Positions 48,210-62,214 of a stretch of DNA of 64,000 nt are shown one piece after another. A program made the position numbers and the translations under genes. The notes under the pieces are model-generated. The model was not told the DNA's origin. It searched no databases and was given only the letters and a program-made list of their open reading frames with translations. Each line of letters starts with the position of its first letter. The first letter of the stretch is position 1. The stretch is taken from contig JABMCL010003296.1 in the NCBI GenBank assembly GCA_018857735.1, positions 309,001-373,000 of the forward strand, given 5' to 3'. This stretch comes from Alviniconcha marisindica (lineage: Eukaryota; Mollusca; Gastropoda; Provannidae).

Positions 48210-48599
48210 GATTCAAGCACACAAAAGGTTAAAAAGAACACTGTTTATTAGGACAAAACACAACATGCAAATTTTCTGGGGTAATCCCCTTTATGAAGCT
48301 ACAAAATGATACTAAAGCAACAGTTAAGCGGCGAAAAACAATGAAAAATGAGATGGAGAGCTAATTAAGTCACTTTTTGGTTTTTCTCTTGTCCAGCACA
48401 TTCTTCCAAGCGCCGGACAAGACAAAACTGATACGTGACTTTTACTTAGCTCTCCATCTCATTTTTCCTTGTTTTTCAACGCTTAACTGTCATTTTGTAG
48501 CTTGATAAAGGGGATTACCCTGAAAATGTGCATGTTGTGTTTTGTCCTAATAAGTAGCATTCTTCTTAACCTTTTTTTGTGTTTGGATCATTGTTTTAG
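48210..48599. mobile_element. 390-bp near-palindromic foldback element
   Basis: Arms 48210-48364 and 48446-48599 are inverted copies (GGACAAAACACAACATGCAA versus its complement, GAAAAATGAGATGGAGAGCT likewise). The centre also pairs (CTTGTCC with GGACAAG, AAGTCAC with GTGACTT). No ORF. Probably a foldback MITE. Confidence 0.85.
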
Positions 48600-49190
48600 A
48601 ACATTAGCAATAATTCTTGTTTCAGAATTTGTTTTTAACTCATTTCTACAATACTTATTTACACAGTACTATGAAGATACAAAGATGGAAAGTTGCAAAG
48701 TTCATTGCAACAGGTCTTTGCAGGTGATGGGGAAGATGTCCGAAGCTGTAATGCTCTTTACCACATTTACACGTTAAATATATTTTTTAAAGTTGTAACT
48801 CTCACTACAACTGACATTTACCTATGAGATGGTGGTCCAAACTTGTAACGTTCATTGCTACATTTATAAATGAGCAAATGTCCAAACTTGTAACATTCAA
48901 TGCAATTTTTACATATGTGAGCAAATAGCCAAAGTTGTATCATTCAGTGCAACGTTTACACATTGTATAAACAAGTGTTCCAAAGTTGTAACATTCATTA
49001 CAACACTTACACATTATGTGAACAAAAGTCCAAAGCTGTCACGTTCACTGCAACATTTACACATTAAATGAACGAAAGTCCAAAGCTGACACACTGCAAC
49101 TGACATTTACACATTACAGGTACAACTGACATTTACACATTACAGGTACAACTGACATTTACACATTACAGGTAAACTCCTTGAATCTGT
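48600..49190. repeat. Degenerate repeat of about 60 bp
   Basis: From about 48790, units share CAAAGTTGTAACATTCATTG, CAAC and TTTACACATTA; 49098-49170 adds a 28-bp form (ACTGACATTTACACATTACA). Confidence 0.85.
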
Positions 49191-49399
49191 AGTGTGACAC
49201 TGGATACAATATTTAGGCATTATATGCAAAGTTCACCGCAGATGACACTGACATATTCTACGCAAGAGATCTAAGAGCTGCAACAGCCTCTGCAACACGC
49301 ACAACTGACATACAGCAAAAGATTCAAGGTTGACAATAACCACTGAGGCATGAGATTTTAAAGCAACACTTTTTAAATATTATTATATGCTCATAAAAT

Positions 49400-49820
49400 A
49401 AAAAAATTGTTTGCCTGTGGGGAGGAAAAGTGATTTTTTTCTGTTTGCCTGTGGGGGAAAAGAGAATTTTTTTGGTTTGCCTGTGGGGAAAAAGTGAAAT
49501 TCTTCTGTTTGCCTGTGGGGAAAAAGTGAAACTTTTCTGTTTGCCTGTGGGGAAAAGTGAAACTTTTCTGTTTGCCTGTGGGGAAAAGTGAAACTTTTCT
49601 GTTTGTCTGTGGGGGTAAGGTGAAATTCTTGTTTGCTTGTGGGGGGGGGGGGGGGGGGGAAGTGATTTTTTCCTGTCTGCCTTTGGGGGAAAAGTGAAAT
49701 TCTTCTGTTTGCTTATGTGGAAAAAGAGAACAAATTCAGTTTGCCTGTGGGGAAAAATTTTAATTCTTCACTTGTGGGGGAAAAAGTGAAACTTTTGTTT
49801 GTTTGTGGGGGAAAAGTGGC
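49400..49820. repeat. 32-34-bp minisatellite, about 12 copies
   Basis: Unit: TTCTGTTTGCCTGTGGGGAA AAAGTGAAAC; includes a G-run at 49640-49659. Confidence 0.94.
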
Positions 49821-50249
49821 TGGTGGAAGCTGTGCTGCCCCTGGATATACCAAGAGTGTATCATCGTTAACTCTCCACCCGAAATCAGGTAGTCATTTAC
49901 AGCTAAGTTCTGTTATGATATCATTTCTCCACCAAAACCCAGAGAGTCAGCCACCTCAGAGTGAGATTTTATTTGTGCAGCCATTAACCTGTAGATACGT
50001 GAATATGTGCAGTACATTTGCCTCCATTCAGGCAGCTCATGCTTCAGGGCTTTGATGCTGCCACACTACAAAGGTTCTTCTTCTTTGTAGGCAATCAACT
50101 TCTTTATATAAGAAGTAGACGTTTACTGAGGACGTACAATTACTGTGGCTGTCGGTAGCCTGGACATGACAATGTGGTTACAACTTTAATAATAATTAAT
50201 GTATTTGTAAAGCACAAAATCTTGTCCATAGAGACTTTTCTAAGTGCAT

Positions 50250-51530
<1,281 letters not shown>

Positions 51531-51779
51531 AGTCTAAAACTGTTTGAACCATAGAATCTTTGTTCGCATATCTTGATCATACAATCACTGAATAGCTTCA
51601 ATATCAACACTGTATCTTAAAAAGTGTTTTTACGACAGCTAGGTGTGCTGTGTGTGGATCCAAAAGCTCCACCATCTCACACAGTAAGTTTCTCTCCAAC
51701 ATCACCAAGGGGAACCTTTTTCTGTGCCGTAAGGAACCGGCAAAAAGACGTACCTTTAGTGCATCACTGGTGGACCAGG

Positions 51780-52680
51780 CTAATGGGGGGACATTACATT
51801 TTAAAGGGACCTCCCCCCTCCAGACATTACATTTTAAAGGGACCTCCCCCCTCCAGACATTACATTTTAAAGGGACCTCCCCCCTAAGTAAACATGGTGC
51901 TTAACGTCCACAGAAACCATAAGGCTTATTAGGGACGGGCCTCCCCCCTCCAGACATTACATTTTAAAGGGACCTCCCCCCTCCAGACATTACATTTTAA
52001 AGGGACCTCCCCCTCCAGACATTACATTTTAAAGGGACCTCCCCCCTCCAGACATTACATTTTAAAGGCCCCCAGCCACAGACATTACATTTTAAAGGGC
52101 CAGCCCCCCCCCCCCAACTCCAGCCACACACGTTACATTTTAAAGGGACCCACCCCACCCACATTACATTTTAAAGGGACCCACCCCCACCCACGTTACA
52201 TTTTAAAGGGACCCCCCACCCCCATGTTACATTTTAAAGGGACCCCCCCCACCCCACCCCCATGTTACATTTTAAAGGGACCCCCCCACCCACATTACAT
52301 TTTAAAGGGACCCACCCCCACCCATGTTACATTTTAAAGGGACCCCCCCTCCACCCCATGTTACATTTTAAAGGGACCCCCCCCACCCCACCCCCATGTT
52401 AATTTAAGGACCCCACCCCACGTTACATTTTAAAGGGCCCCCCCCCCACCCCACTTACATTTAAAGAGCCCCCCCCCCACCCAGACGTTACAGTTAAGGG
52501 ACGCCCCCCCCCCCCCCCCAGACATTACATTTTAAATGGACCTCCCAGCCACAGACATTTCATTTTAAAGGGACAACCCTCCCCCCCCCCCCCCCCCCCC
52601 CCCCAGCCACAGACATTACATTTTAAAGGGACCCCCCAACCCTCCCGCCACAGACATTACATTTTAAAGGGACCTCCTGT
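51780..52680. repeat. 28-32-bp C-rich minisatellite, about 30 copies
   Basis: Unit: GACATTACATTTTAAAGGGA then CCTCCCCCCTC; in the right half it drifts to ACGTTACATTTTAAAGGGA with CCC-rich linkers. A family 4 fragment is embedded at 51893-51948. Confidence 0.94.
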
Positions 52681-53810
52681 GTCAGTGGATCACCACAAGT
52701 CTCTTTTCAAGGGACCCCCAAAGACACAAGTCTCTGTTCAAGCAGTTCTTCATAATGTGCAGTTTCAGCTGTGTTTCAATTTCAAACCTAAGTAGAAGCT
52801 GAGCCCCATAAACAGATATTTCCAAAGTGATATGATTTGCAAATTAAAGCTTCTCTTTTTAAAATCACATTAAGCCAACTTTGGATTAAATCAGATTCAG
52901 TCTATTCACATGTGTGTTAAACACAAACAAAAAACATACATCAACACCAGCCTAAGTACACACAAACAAGCAGATTTAAACAAATGCACATATGTTTCTT
53001 TGTCCAATGTAAACTAATAAAAAATATTAAATACATCATTTATATACCATGTGGGTGATGAGAAACTTTATATGAAGCTGTCAGAAAAAAAAGAATGTGG
53101 AGTTGTTTGATGTGCACACTCACACGCACACACGTACGCATGCACGCACGCACACACACATGTATAATATGTGTAATTAACAAGGCTGTTGGCGATGATG
53201 TGGTCTACAATGGCACATATTCATTGCTGCAAGCAAGTGAATTCCAGTAACTGACCAACAGAAAATCATTCCCTTGACCCCAGCTTAACTCACGATCCAT
53301 GACCTCTCTTAATTCCGATCACGTCAGGACATGCCTGCCTCCCACCCAGACAACATCTCTCCTGTCTCCCCACTGGCCACTGACCATTCTCCTGTTTTCA
53401 CTGGCCAGTGACCTTGACTTTCTGGAGTTTCCACCCGCCAGTGACCTCTCTCCTTTCTCTGCACCTTTTTGTAGTTTCACCTTCTCTCCACCCCCCGACC
53501 CCCCCACCCCCACCCCCCCACCCCCACCATCCCCAGAAGCCCAACCTCCTCTCCTCAGCCCCAGGACTGGAATACTCTGACAAAATCTAAAAGAGGGAAC
53601 TGCAGTTAGCCTTACGCAGTTATCTCCTCACAAGCTTTTGATCTGGCCTCCATGTGGTGCCGTTTTGACTGACTGCACGCATGAGGGTTTAAGTTTGATT
53701 GCAGCACCCAGCTATATGTAATTTGCCCATTTGATTGCAGCTGATCTCTCTTTTTACAAGTGAATGTGAGCCAGTGCTTCTTGGGATGGTTTCATTATGA
53801 TTCCACAAGT
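52681..53810. other. Intergenic / possible SLC17 3' UTR
   Basis: No gene; 53300-53530 has CACTGGCCAGTGACC-type words and a CCCCACCCCC tract. Confidence 0.5.
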
Positions 53811-53814
53811 CTCT

Positions 53815-53965
53815 TGCTCTGTTGCTATGCTCTGTTGCTGTGCCCTTGTTCTATGCTCTGTTGCTATGCTCTGTTGCTGTGCCCTTGTACTATGCTCTGT
53901 TGCTGTGCCCTTGTTCTATGCTCTGTTGCTGTGCCCTTGTGCTATGCTCTGTTGCTATGCTCTGC
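53815..53965. repeat. 28/43-bp tandem repeat, about 6 copies
   Basis: Unit: CTATGCTCTGTTGCTGTGCC CTTGTT. Lies about 310 bp downstream of the SLC17 stop, perhaps in its 3' UTR. Confidence 0.9.
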
Positions 53966-54274
53966 CTTCTTGCAATGTCCTGTTGCTATGCACTGTCACT
54001 AGGGATGTAGCTCACCAGGGTGTAGCTGATAGGCCAGAAATGTCTCACAAAATATGATTGGCGTCATTCTGATTGGTTCAAGCTGGCCAGGTGACTGACA
54101 GCCCAGGTCCCTGCCCCGCTCCCTTGCCCTTTCCTGAAGACACAACCTCGCCAAACAAAACCCAACAAAGCCCAACAAAGCACGCCCCGTGAACCAACAC
54201 TGCTTTCTTCAGCATGCACGCAGCCACACGACTACTCATTAATCCTAAATCAGCTACTCCTCACTCCTAAATCA

Positions 54275-54568
54275 CTACGCAACAGGGTCCGCTGCTTTGC
54301 CGGTGTCCCCGTTGGCTCCGTGCAGCATCTTCTCGGCAACCTTGTCCTCCTCTCCCTCATCCTCCTCCTCCTCGTGCACCGCCTCGTGGATCTCGTGCAG
54401 CCCGAAGCCCAGGCTAGCCTCCTCTTCCTCGGCATCCATGGTGTCGTCTGGCACATACTCTGCCCACGGCTGGATCTCACCCTGGCCGAAGACCACGTAG
54501 AACGCGGCGCCAAAGAAGTAGATGGCGGCGGCCACGTAGAACGCCACCTGCCACTCTTCCCGCTTCCC
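54275..54568 (-). CDS. SLC17-like exon G (terminal, stop TAG)
   Basis: 294 nt, 97 residues plus TAG at 54275-54277; KREEWQVAFYVAAAIYFFGA, VVFGQGEIQPWAEYVPDDT, then an acidic tail ending in GDTGKAADPVA. Contains TM12. Acceptor TGTGCAG. Confidence 0.95.
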   Translation of the reverse strand, partial: GKREEWQVAFYVAAAIYFFGAAFYVVFGQGEIQPWAEYVPDDTMDAEEEEASLGFGLHEIHEAVHEEEEDEGEEDKVAEKMLHGANGDTGKAADPVA

Positions 54569-55488
54569 CTGCACATGAAGAATGGAAAGTCTGCAGTGAG
54601 TCAGTCAGTGAACTGATCAGTCTATTACCCTGTACACAAAGAACTAAAATGGCTATTATTTGAAAGTCTGCAGTCCGTCAGTCCGTCAGTCAGTCAGTCA
54701 GTCAGTCTGTCAGTCAACCAATCCGTCTATTACTCTGCACACAAAGAACTGAAATGGTTGTGACTCGAACGTCTGCTGTCAGTCACTCATTTAGTCAGTC
54801 AGTCAGTCAGTCAACCAATCAGTCTATTACTCCCCCTGCACACACAAAAATGAAAAACTTATGACTTGAAAGTCTGCAGTCAGTCAGTCAACCAGTCAGT
54901 CTATTGCTCACCTTGATCACAAAGAATGGAAAGAAAAATAGTTATGATTTGAAACACTGTAGTCAGTCAGTCAACCAGTCAGTCACTGCACCGAAACCAT
55001 CTGTCCATTGCCATGTTTTGTCCTATTACAAAGATACCTTAACCCTTTTCCTGCCAAGGAATAAGTACTGACTGTGCAATTTTCTGTGAAGATCGACTAG
55101 TCCACAGGGAATATAAACCTACCCAAAACCTTTCATTTTTATAAATAATTCATTCGCCCCACGTGTAAGCAAACATGAAAAGTTCGAGCCCAAACAGGAA
55201 AACGCTGGTGAGGATGTCATATGGCATCCTAAGGGCATGAATGAGTCCACTCTTCTACAGACACCAGAGTGTTCAGAATACCATCCTTCCGAACAAAGGC
55301 CTGTGGTCAGTGCTCTTTCTCTTACCAGGCTCCAGTTATCTGGAACCAGCTCCCTGTTTCTGTCTGCCATTCTACCTCTGTCAGCTCTTTTACATCTTCC
55401 TTGAAAACCTTTCTCTTTTTAAAACCCTTTTCTTCAGTCCCATTGCCCCAATATGTGGCTTGTGTGTGTGTGTGTGTGCGTGTGTGTG

Positions 55489-55520
<32 letters not shown>

Positions 55521-58500
55521 GTTGTACATGTTAAATCTTAACAATATGTATTTGTAGAGAACGTGTAAGCGCTTAGGGCCTGATAGGTGCTCTAAGTATT
55601 CATTATTATTATTTTGTGTTTGTTTCAAATGAAATTAACAGTAACGCCAACAAAAAACCCAGCACCAAAACAACGCCCCCTGAAATGCAAGGCCTACAAG
55701 CAAATAGCCCAAGGCAAGAGACAGACATACATTTGGGGTGAGCGCCGACACGACAAAAGGGGCCAGGATTCCTGGGACTGTGGCAGCGGTGTTGGTGATA
55801 CCAAACATGGTGCCAGCGAAGGGAGGAGCAATGTCGCCATGGTTGATGAAGTAGCCCGAGAAATGAAAGCCACACAGACCCACTGCAATGGTCAGCATCA
55901 CCACCGCCCCCATCTGCTGGTGACACTCCATGAAACCTGTGCCGATCAGGAAACTGCCCGGTCCGAGCATACCTGTCAACAGAAATTTGGTTTAAACAAA
56001 ATTTGATTTGAGATAAAATAAAGATACAATGAATTATTGAGTACTCATCAACAAGCTTTCAGAGCTTATGGGCGACGAGTTCAAGTCCAAACAGAAATTT
56101 GTGCATCTGTCTGGTAATACTGACACTCCATGAAACCTGTGCTGGTCAGGAAACTGCCCTGTCCGATCATACCTGTCAACAGAAATTTGTGCATCTCTCT
56201 GGTAATAGACACTCCATGGAATCTGTAACGGCCAGGAAACTGCCTGGTCCGATCATACCTGTCAACAGAAATTTGTGAGTCTGTCTGCTAATACTGACTT
56301 TCCATGGAATCTGTAATGGTCAGGAAACTGCCTGGTTCGATCATACCTGTCAACAGAAATTTGTGAGTCTGTTTGCTAATACTGACACTCCATGGAATCT
56401 GTAACGGTCAGGAAACTGTTTGGTCTGATCATGCCTGTCAACAAAAATTAGTGTCTGACACTATGTACTGACACTCAGTGAAGTCTATACTGATGTGGGA
56501 CACTTATTATACATATAGAAATGATAATTATGCATTGAAGTCTTCTGCGCTACATTATTTATTGTGTTACTCTTCACTGTAGTGTCTGTGATGTATTGTG
56601 TCATTCGCTGACCAGTGCATGACACGAGTTTCTTCTTTTTTATTCAAAATCTTTTCACACCAGTCATATTGACTTATCCTACAATTATTAAGATAACAAC
56701 ATAATCATAAATGATGTCAGCAAGTTATACCCAAACAATAACTTACCTCAAGAGTTTTTTAAAGACACAATAAAAACAATAAAAAAGACATAAGTTACTA
56801 TGCACTGTACTGTATTATTACTGTGTGATGTATTGCATCGTTCACCCATCAATACATGACACGAGTTTCTCACTGTACTGTATTGGTGAGTGACGTATTG
56901 CATCGTTCACCCACCGATACATGACATCAGACAAACAATTAAAAAGACATAAGTTTCTATGCACTGTACTGTATTATTACTGTGTGATGTATTGCATCGT
57001 TCACCCATCAATACATGACACTAGTTTCTCACTGTACAGTATTGTTGAGTGACGTATTGCATCGTTCACCCACCGATACATGACATCAGTTTCCGGGTCC
57101 AGGCAATGGAGAGGATCTCTCTGGAGATGAGCAAGTCGGCCAGGTTGCCCGAGACCACGATGAAAAACCAGAATGTCAAATACGGCAACATGGAGAACAC
57201 GCCGTTCTGAAACACACAATATGGGTGAATCAACGCACAACATGGCTGAATCAATGCACAACACACACACAACATGTCTGAATCAACACACAACACACAA
57301 CATGGCTGAATCAACACACAACACACAACATGGCTGAATCAACACACAACACACAACATGGCTGAAACAACACACAACATGGCTGAATCAACACACAACA
57401 CACACAACATGGATGAATCAACACACAACATGGATGAATCAACACACAACACATACAACACGGATGAATCAACACACAACACACACAACATGGCTGAATC
57501 AACACACAACATGGCTGAATCAACACACAACAAACAACATGGCTGAATCAACACACAACACACACAACATGGCTGAATCAACACACAACACATACAACAC
57601 GGATAAATCAACACACAACACACAACACACACAACACAGATGAATCAACACACAACACATACAACATGGATGAATCAACACACAACACACACAACACGGA
57701 TGAATCAACACACAACACACACAACATGGCTGAATCAAAATACAACACACACACAACATGGCTGAATCAAAACACAACACACACAACATGGCTGAATCAG
57801 AACACAACACACACAACAGGGATGAATCAGAACACAACACACACTACATGGATGTAACAAATGCACAACACATGGATGCAACAAGCAAACAAACCATGGA
57901 TGTAACAAACACAAAGCACATGGATGTAACAAACTACACACAAAACATGGTTGTGACAAGTTTTACATACAAAACAGATGTTATAATCAAGACACAAACC
58001 ATGGATGTAACAAGCACACAGCACATAGATGTAGCAAACTACACACAAAACATGGTTGTGACAAATTTTACATACAAAATGGATGTTATAATCAAGACAC
58101 AAACCATGGATGCAACAAACACACAGCACATAGATGTAGCAAACAACACACAAAACATGGTTGTGACAAATTTTACATACAAAACGGATGTTATAATCAA
58201 GACACAAACCATGGATGTAACAAACACACAGCACATAGATGTAGCAAACTACACACAAAACATGGTTGTGACAAATTTTACATACAAAACGGATGTTATA
58301 ATCAAGACACAAACCATGGATGTAATAAACACACAGCACATAGATGTAGCAAACTACACACAAAACATGGTTGTGACAAATTTTACATACAAAACGGATG
58401 TTATAATCAAGACACAAACCATGGATGTAACAAACACACAGCACATGGATGTAACAAAGTACACACAAAACATGGCTGAGACAAACTTTACACACAAAAT

Positions 58501-61500
58501 GGATGTGATGATCAAGACACAAACCATGGATGTGGCACCAAAACACAGTCACTGACACTGACAGGCAAAACCAAAACACAGTCACTGACACTGACAGACA
58601 AAACCAGAACAAAGTCACTGACACAGACACTGACAAGCAAAACCAGAACACAATCACTGACACTGACAGGCAAAACCAAAACACAGTCACTGACACTGAC
58701 AGGCAAAACCAAAACACGGTCACTGACACTGACAGACAAAACCAAAACACAGTCACTGACACTGACAGACAAAACCAGAACACAGTCACTGAACACAGAC
58801 ACTGACAAGCAAAACCAGAACACAATCACTGACACTGACAGGCAAAACCAAAACACAGTCACTGACAAACAAAACCAGAACACAATCACTGACACTCACA
58901 GGCAAAACCAAAACACAGTCACTGACACTGACAAGCAAAACCAGAATACAGTCACTGACACTGACAGACATAACCAAAACACAGTCACTGACACTGATAG
59001 ACAAAATCAAAACACAGTCACTGACACTGACAGGCAAAACCAAAACACAGTCACTGACACTGACACGCAAAACCAGAACACAGTCACTGACACTGACAGG
59101 CAAAACCAAAACACAGTCACTGACACTGACAGACAAAACCAGAGCACAGTCGCTGACATTGACAGGCAGAACTAAAACATAGTCACGGACACTGACAGGC
59201 AAAACCAAAACACAGTCACTGACACTGACACTGACAGGCAAAACCAAAACACAGCCACTGACACTGACAGGCAAAACCAGAACACAGTCACTGACACTGA
59301 CAGGCAAAACCAGAACACAGTCACTGACACTGACAGGCAAAACCAGAACACAGTCACTGACACTGACAGGCAAAACCAGAAAACAGTCACTGACACTGAC
59401 AGGCAAAACCAAAACACAGTCACTGATTCTGACAGGCAAAACCAGAACACAGTCACTGACACTGACAGGCAAAACCAGAACACAGTCACTGACACTGACA
59501 GGCAAAACCAGAACACAGTCACTGACATGCAAAACCAAAACACAGTCACTGACTCTGACAGGCAAAACCAGAACACAGTCACTGACACACTGACAGGCAA
59601 AACCAAAACACAGTCACTGACACTGACAGGCACACTGACATGCCAAGGAAACCCAAACAACCCCTCTCCCCACCCCAACCCCCCCAAACAACACCAACAA
59701 CAACAACAACAACACCAACAACCCTAAGCCCATACACTCTGTGACATTTGGATAGAAAAGAGAGTAAATTGCGGATGTTAACACCAGACGATGAAGATGC
59801 AACGTACCGACTTGATGTCAAACTTCAACACCTCCTTCATGTAGGTGGGTATCTGGGTCAACAGCATGTAGGCCCCGTAGTTACCACACATGTGAGCGAT
59901 GATGATGGCCCACATGGCGCGGGACGTGAAGATCGCCTTCCATGGAGTGGAACCCTGGAAATCACGTACACCTTTCAGCGGAACTGGAAATCATGTACAC
60001 CTTTCAGTGGAACTGGAAATCACATATACATTTCAGTGGAACTGGAAATTACGTACACCTTTCAGTGGAACTGGAAATCATGTACATATTTCAGTGGAAC
60101 TTGAAATCATGTACACCTCTCAGTGGAACTGGAAATCACGTATACATTTCAGTGGAACTGGAAATTACGTACACATTTTAGTGGAACTGGAAATCATGTA
60201 CACATTTCAGTGGAACTGGAAATCATGTACACCTTTTAGTGGAACCCTGGAAATCATGTACACCTTTCAGTGGAACTGGAAATTATGTACACAGTTCAGT
60301 GGAACTGGAAATCACGTACACCTTTTAGTGAAACTGGAAATCACGTGCACATTTCAGTGGAACTGGAAATCACGTACACATTTTAGTGGAACTGGAAATC
60401 ATGTAAACATTTCAGTGAAACTGAAAATCACTTACACATTAATTTTTAGTAGAACTGGAAATCATTACACATTTCAGTGGAACTGGAAATCATTTACATA
60501 TTTCAGTGGAACTGGAAATCACGTCCACATTTAAGTGGAACTGGAAATCATGTAAACATTTTAGTGAAACTGGAAATCATATAATCACGTACACATTTCA
60601 GTGAAACTGGAAATGACGTCCACATTTTGGTGGAACTGGAAATCAGGTACACATTTCAGTGGAACTGGAAATCACGTACACCTTTCAGTGGAACTGGAAA
60701 CCATGTCCATATTTCAGTGGAACTGGAAATCATGTACACATTTCAGTGGAACCAGAAATCGCATAAACATTTCAGCCAAACCCTGAACATTACGTACACA
60801 TTTCAGTGGAGCCTTGAAAATCAGTTTGTTACGCACATTTAAGATCCATCAGCCACCTTTCCTAACAGAAGCTGTGATGACCGGTGGCATGACACACACA
60901 GTAAGTAACTTTTTCTTTTCACCCAGTCAACCAAGGTGGTTATATCAGGGTGAAGGAAACACATAGACAACAATGAAACTACCAGAGATATAGGCAAACA
61001 GCGGTGGATTAAAACTTCTTTTTTTACCTTCTTTCTCTTTGCACGCTCTCCGATTGAAAAGGCGATATACTTCTTCTCAATGTCAGAAATGAACTTGTTT
61101 TGGTCTGGACTGTCGGTGGCAAATATGACCCAAATGATGCACCATATAAACCCCAAAGTACCTGAAACAAATCGTAATCTGTGCTATGAATACACACACA
61201 CACACACACACACACACAACACAACAACACCACCACACACCACACACACACACTGGCACCAGACACACAGCACGACATCACTACATACACAAACACACAA
61301 ACACAACACACACACACACGACGCACTCAACACCACCACAACACACACACACACCACCACCAAACACACACAACACACACACAATGCCATGTCACCAACA
61401 CACCACACAACACAACAACACCAACTCACACACAACACACACAAACACACACCGACGACTCACGCACGCACGACACAACAATGCCTGACTGTGCACAACA

Positions 61501-62141
61501 CCACAGACACACAACCACTCACCAAACACCCACAAACACAACACCACAACGTCACACAAACACACACAAACACACACACACCCAACGCACGCACGCACCA
61601 CAGCACGACACACAATCCCAACTGCACTCAACACCCACAAGACACACAATCACCTAACGTACTGGAAACCCACGAGACAAGAAGACTGACGGCCAGCCGC
61701 CGTCAAAGCCGTAAGCACACAGGAAGCCGCCGATAGGGAAAATGATGGCGTTTCCAAACTGTCCCCCTGACAACACCAACAGAGACACAACAATGCCTGA
61801 CTGTTCACTCAGAACACCCACAGAGACACAACAATGCCTGACTGTTCACTCAGAACACCCACAGAGACACAACAATCCCTAACTGTTCACTCAGAACACC
61901 CACAGAGACACAACAATCCCTAACTGTTCACTCAGAACACCCACAGAGACACAACAATCCACTGTTCACTCAGAACACACACAGAGACACAACAATCTGA
62001 CTGTTCACTCAGAACACACACAGAGACACAACAATGCCTGACTGTTCACTCAGAACACCCACAGAGACACAACAATCACTGTTTACTCAGAACACCCACA
62101 CTGGGTTCTCTGAACACACACAGAACAATCCCTAACTGTTC

Positions 62142-62214
<73 letters not shown>

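Noticed and set aside
57311..57960. Cys-rich minus-strand frames (CCVLIQPCCV)
   Set aside because: 28/40-bp array in the SLC17 intron, no coding support.
57827..59565. Long minus-strand frames of 332 and 259 residues (CVLVLPVSVSD repeats)
   Set aside because: Shadows of 33-bp and 105-bp intronic repeats within the SLC17 gene; period divisible by three explains the open frame.
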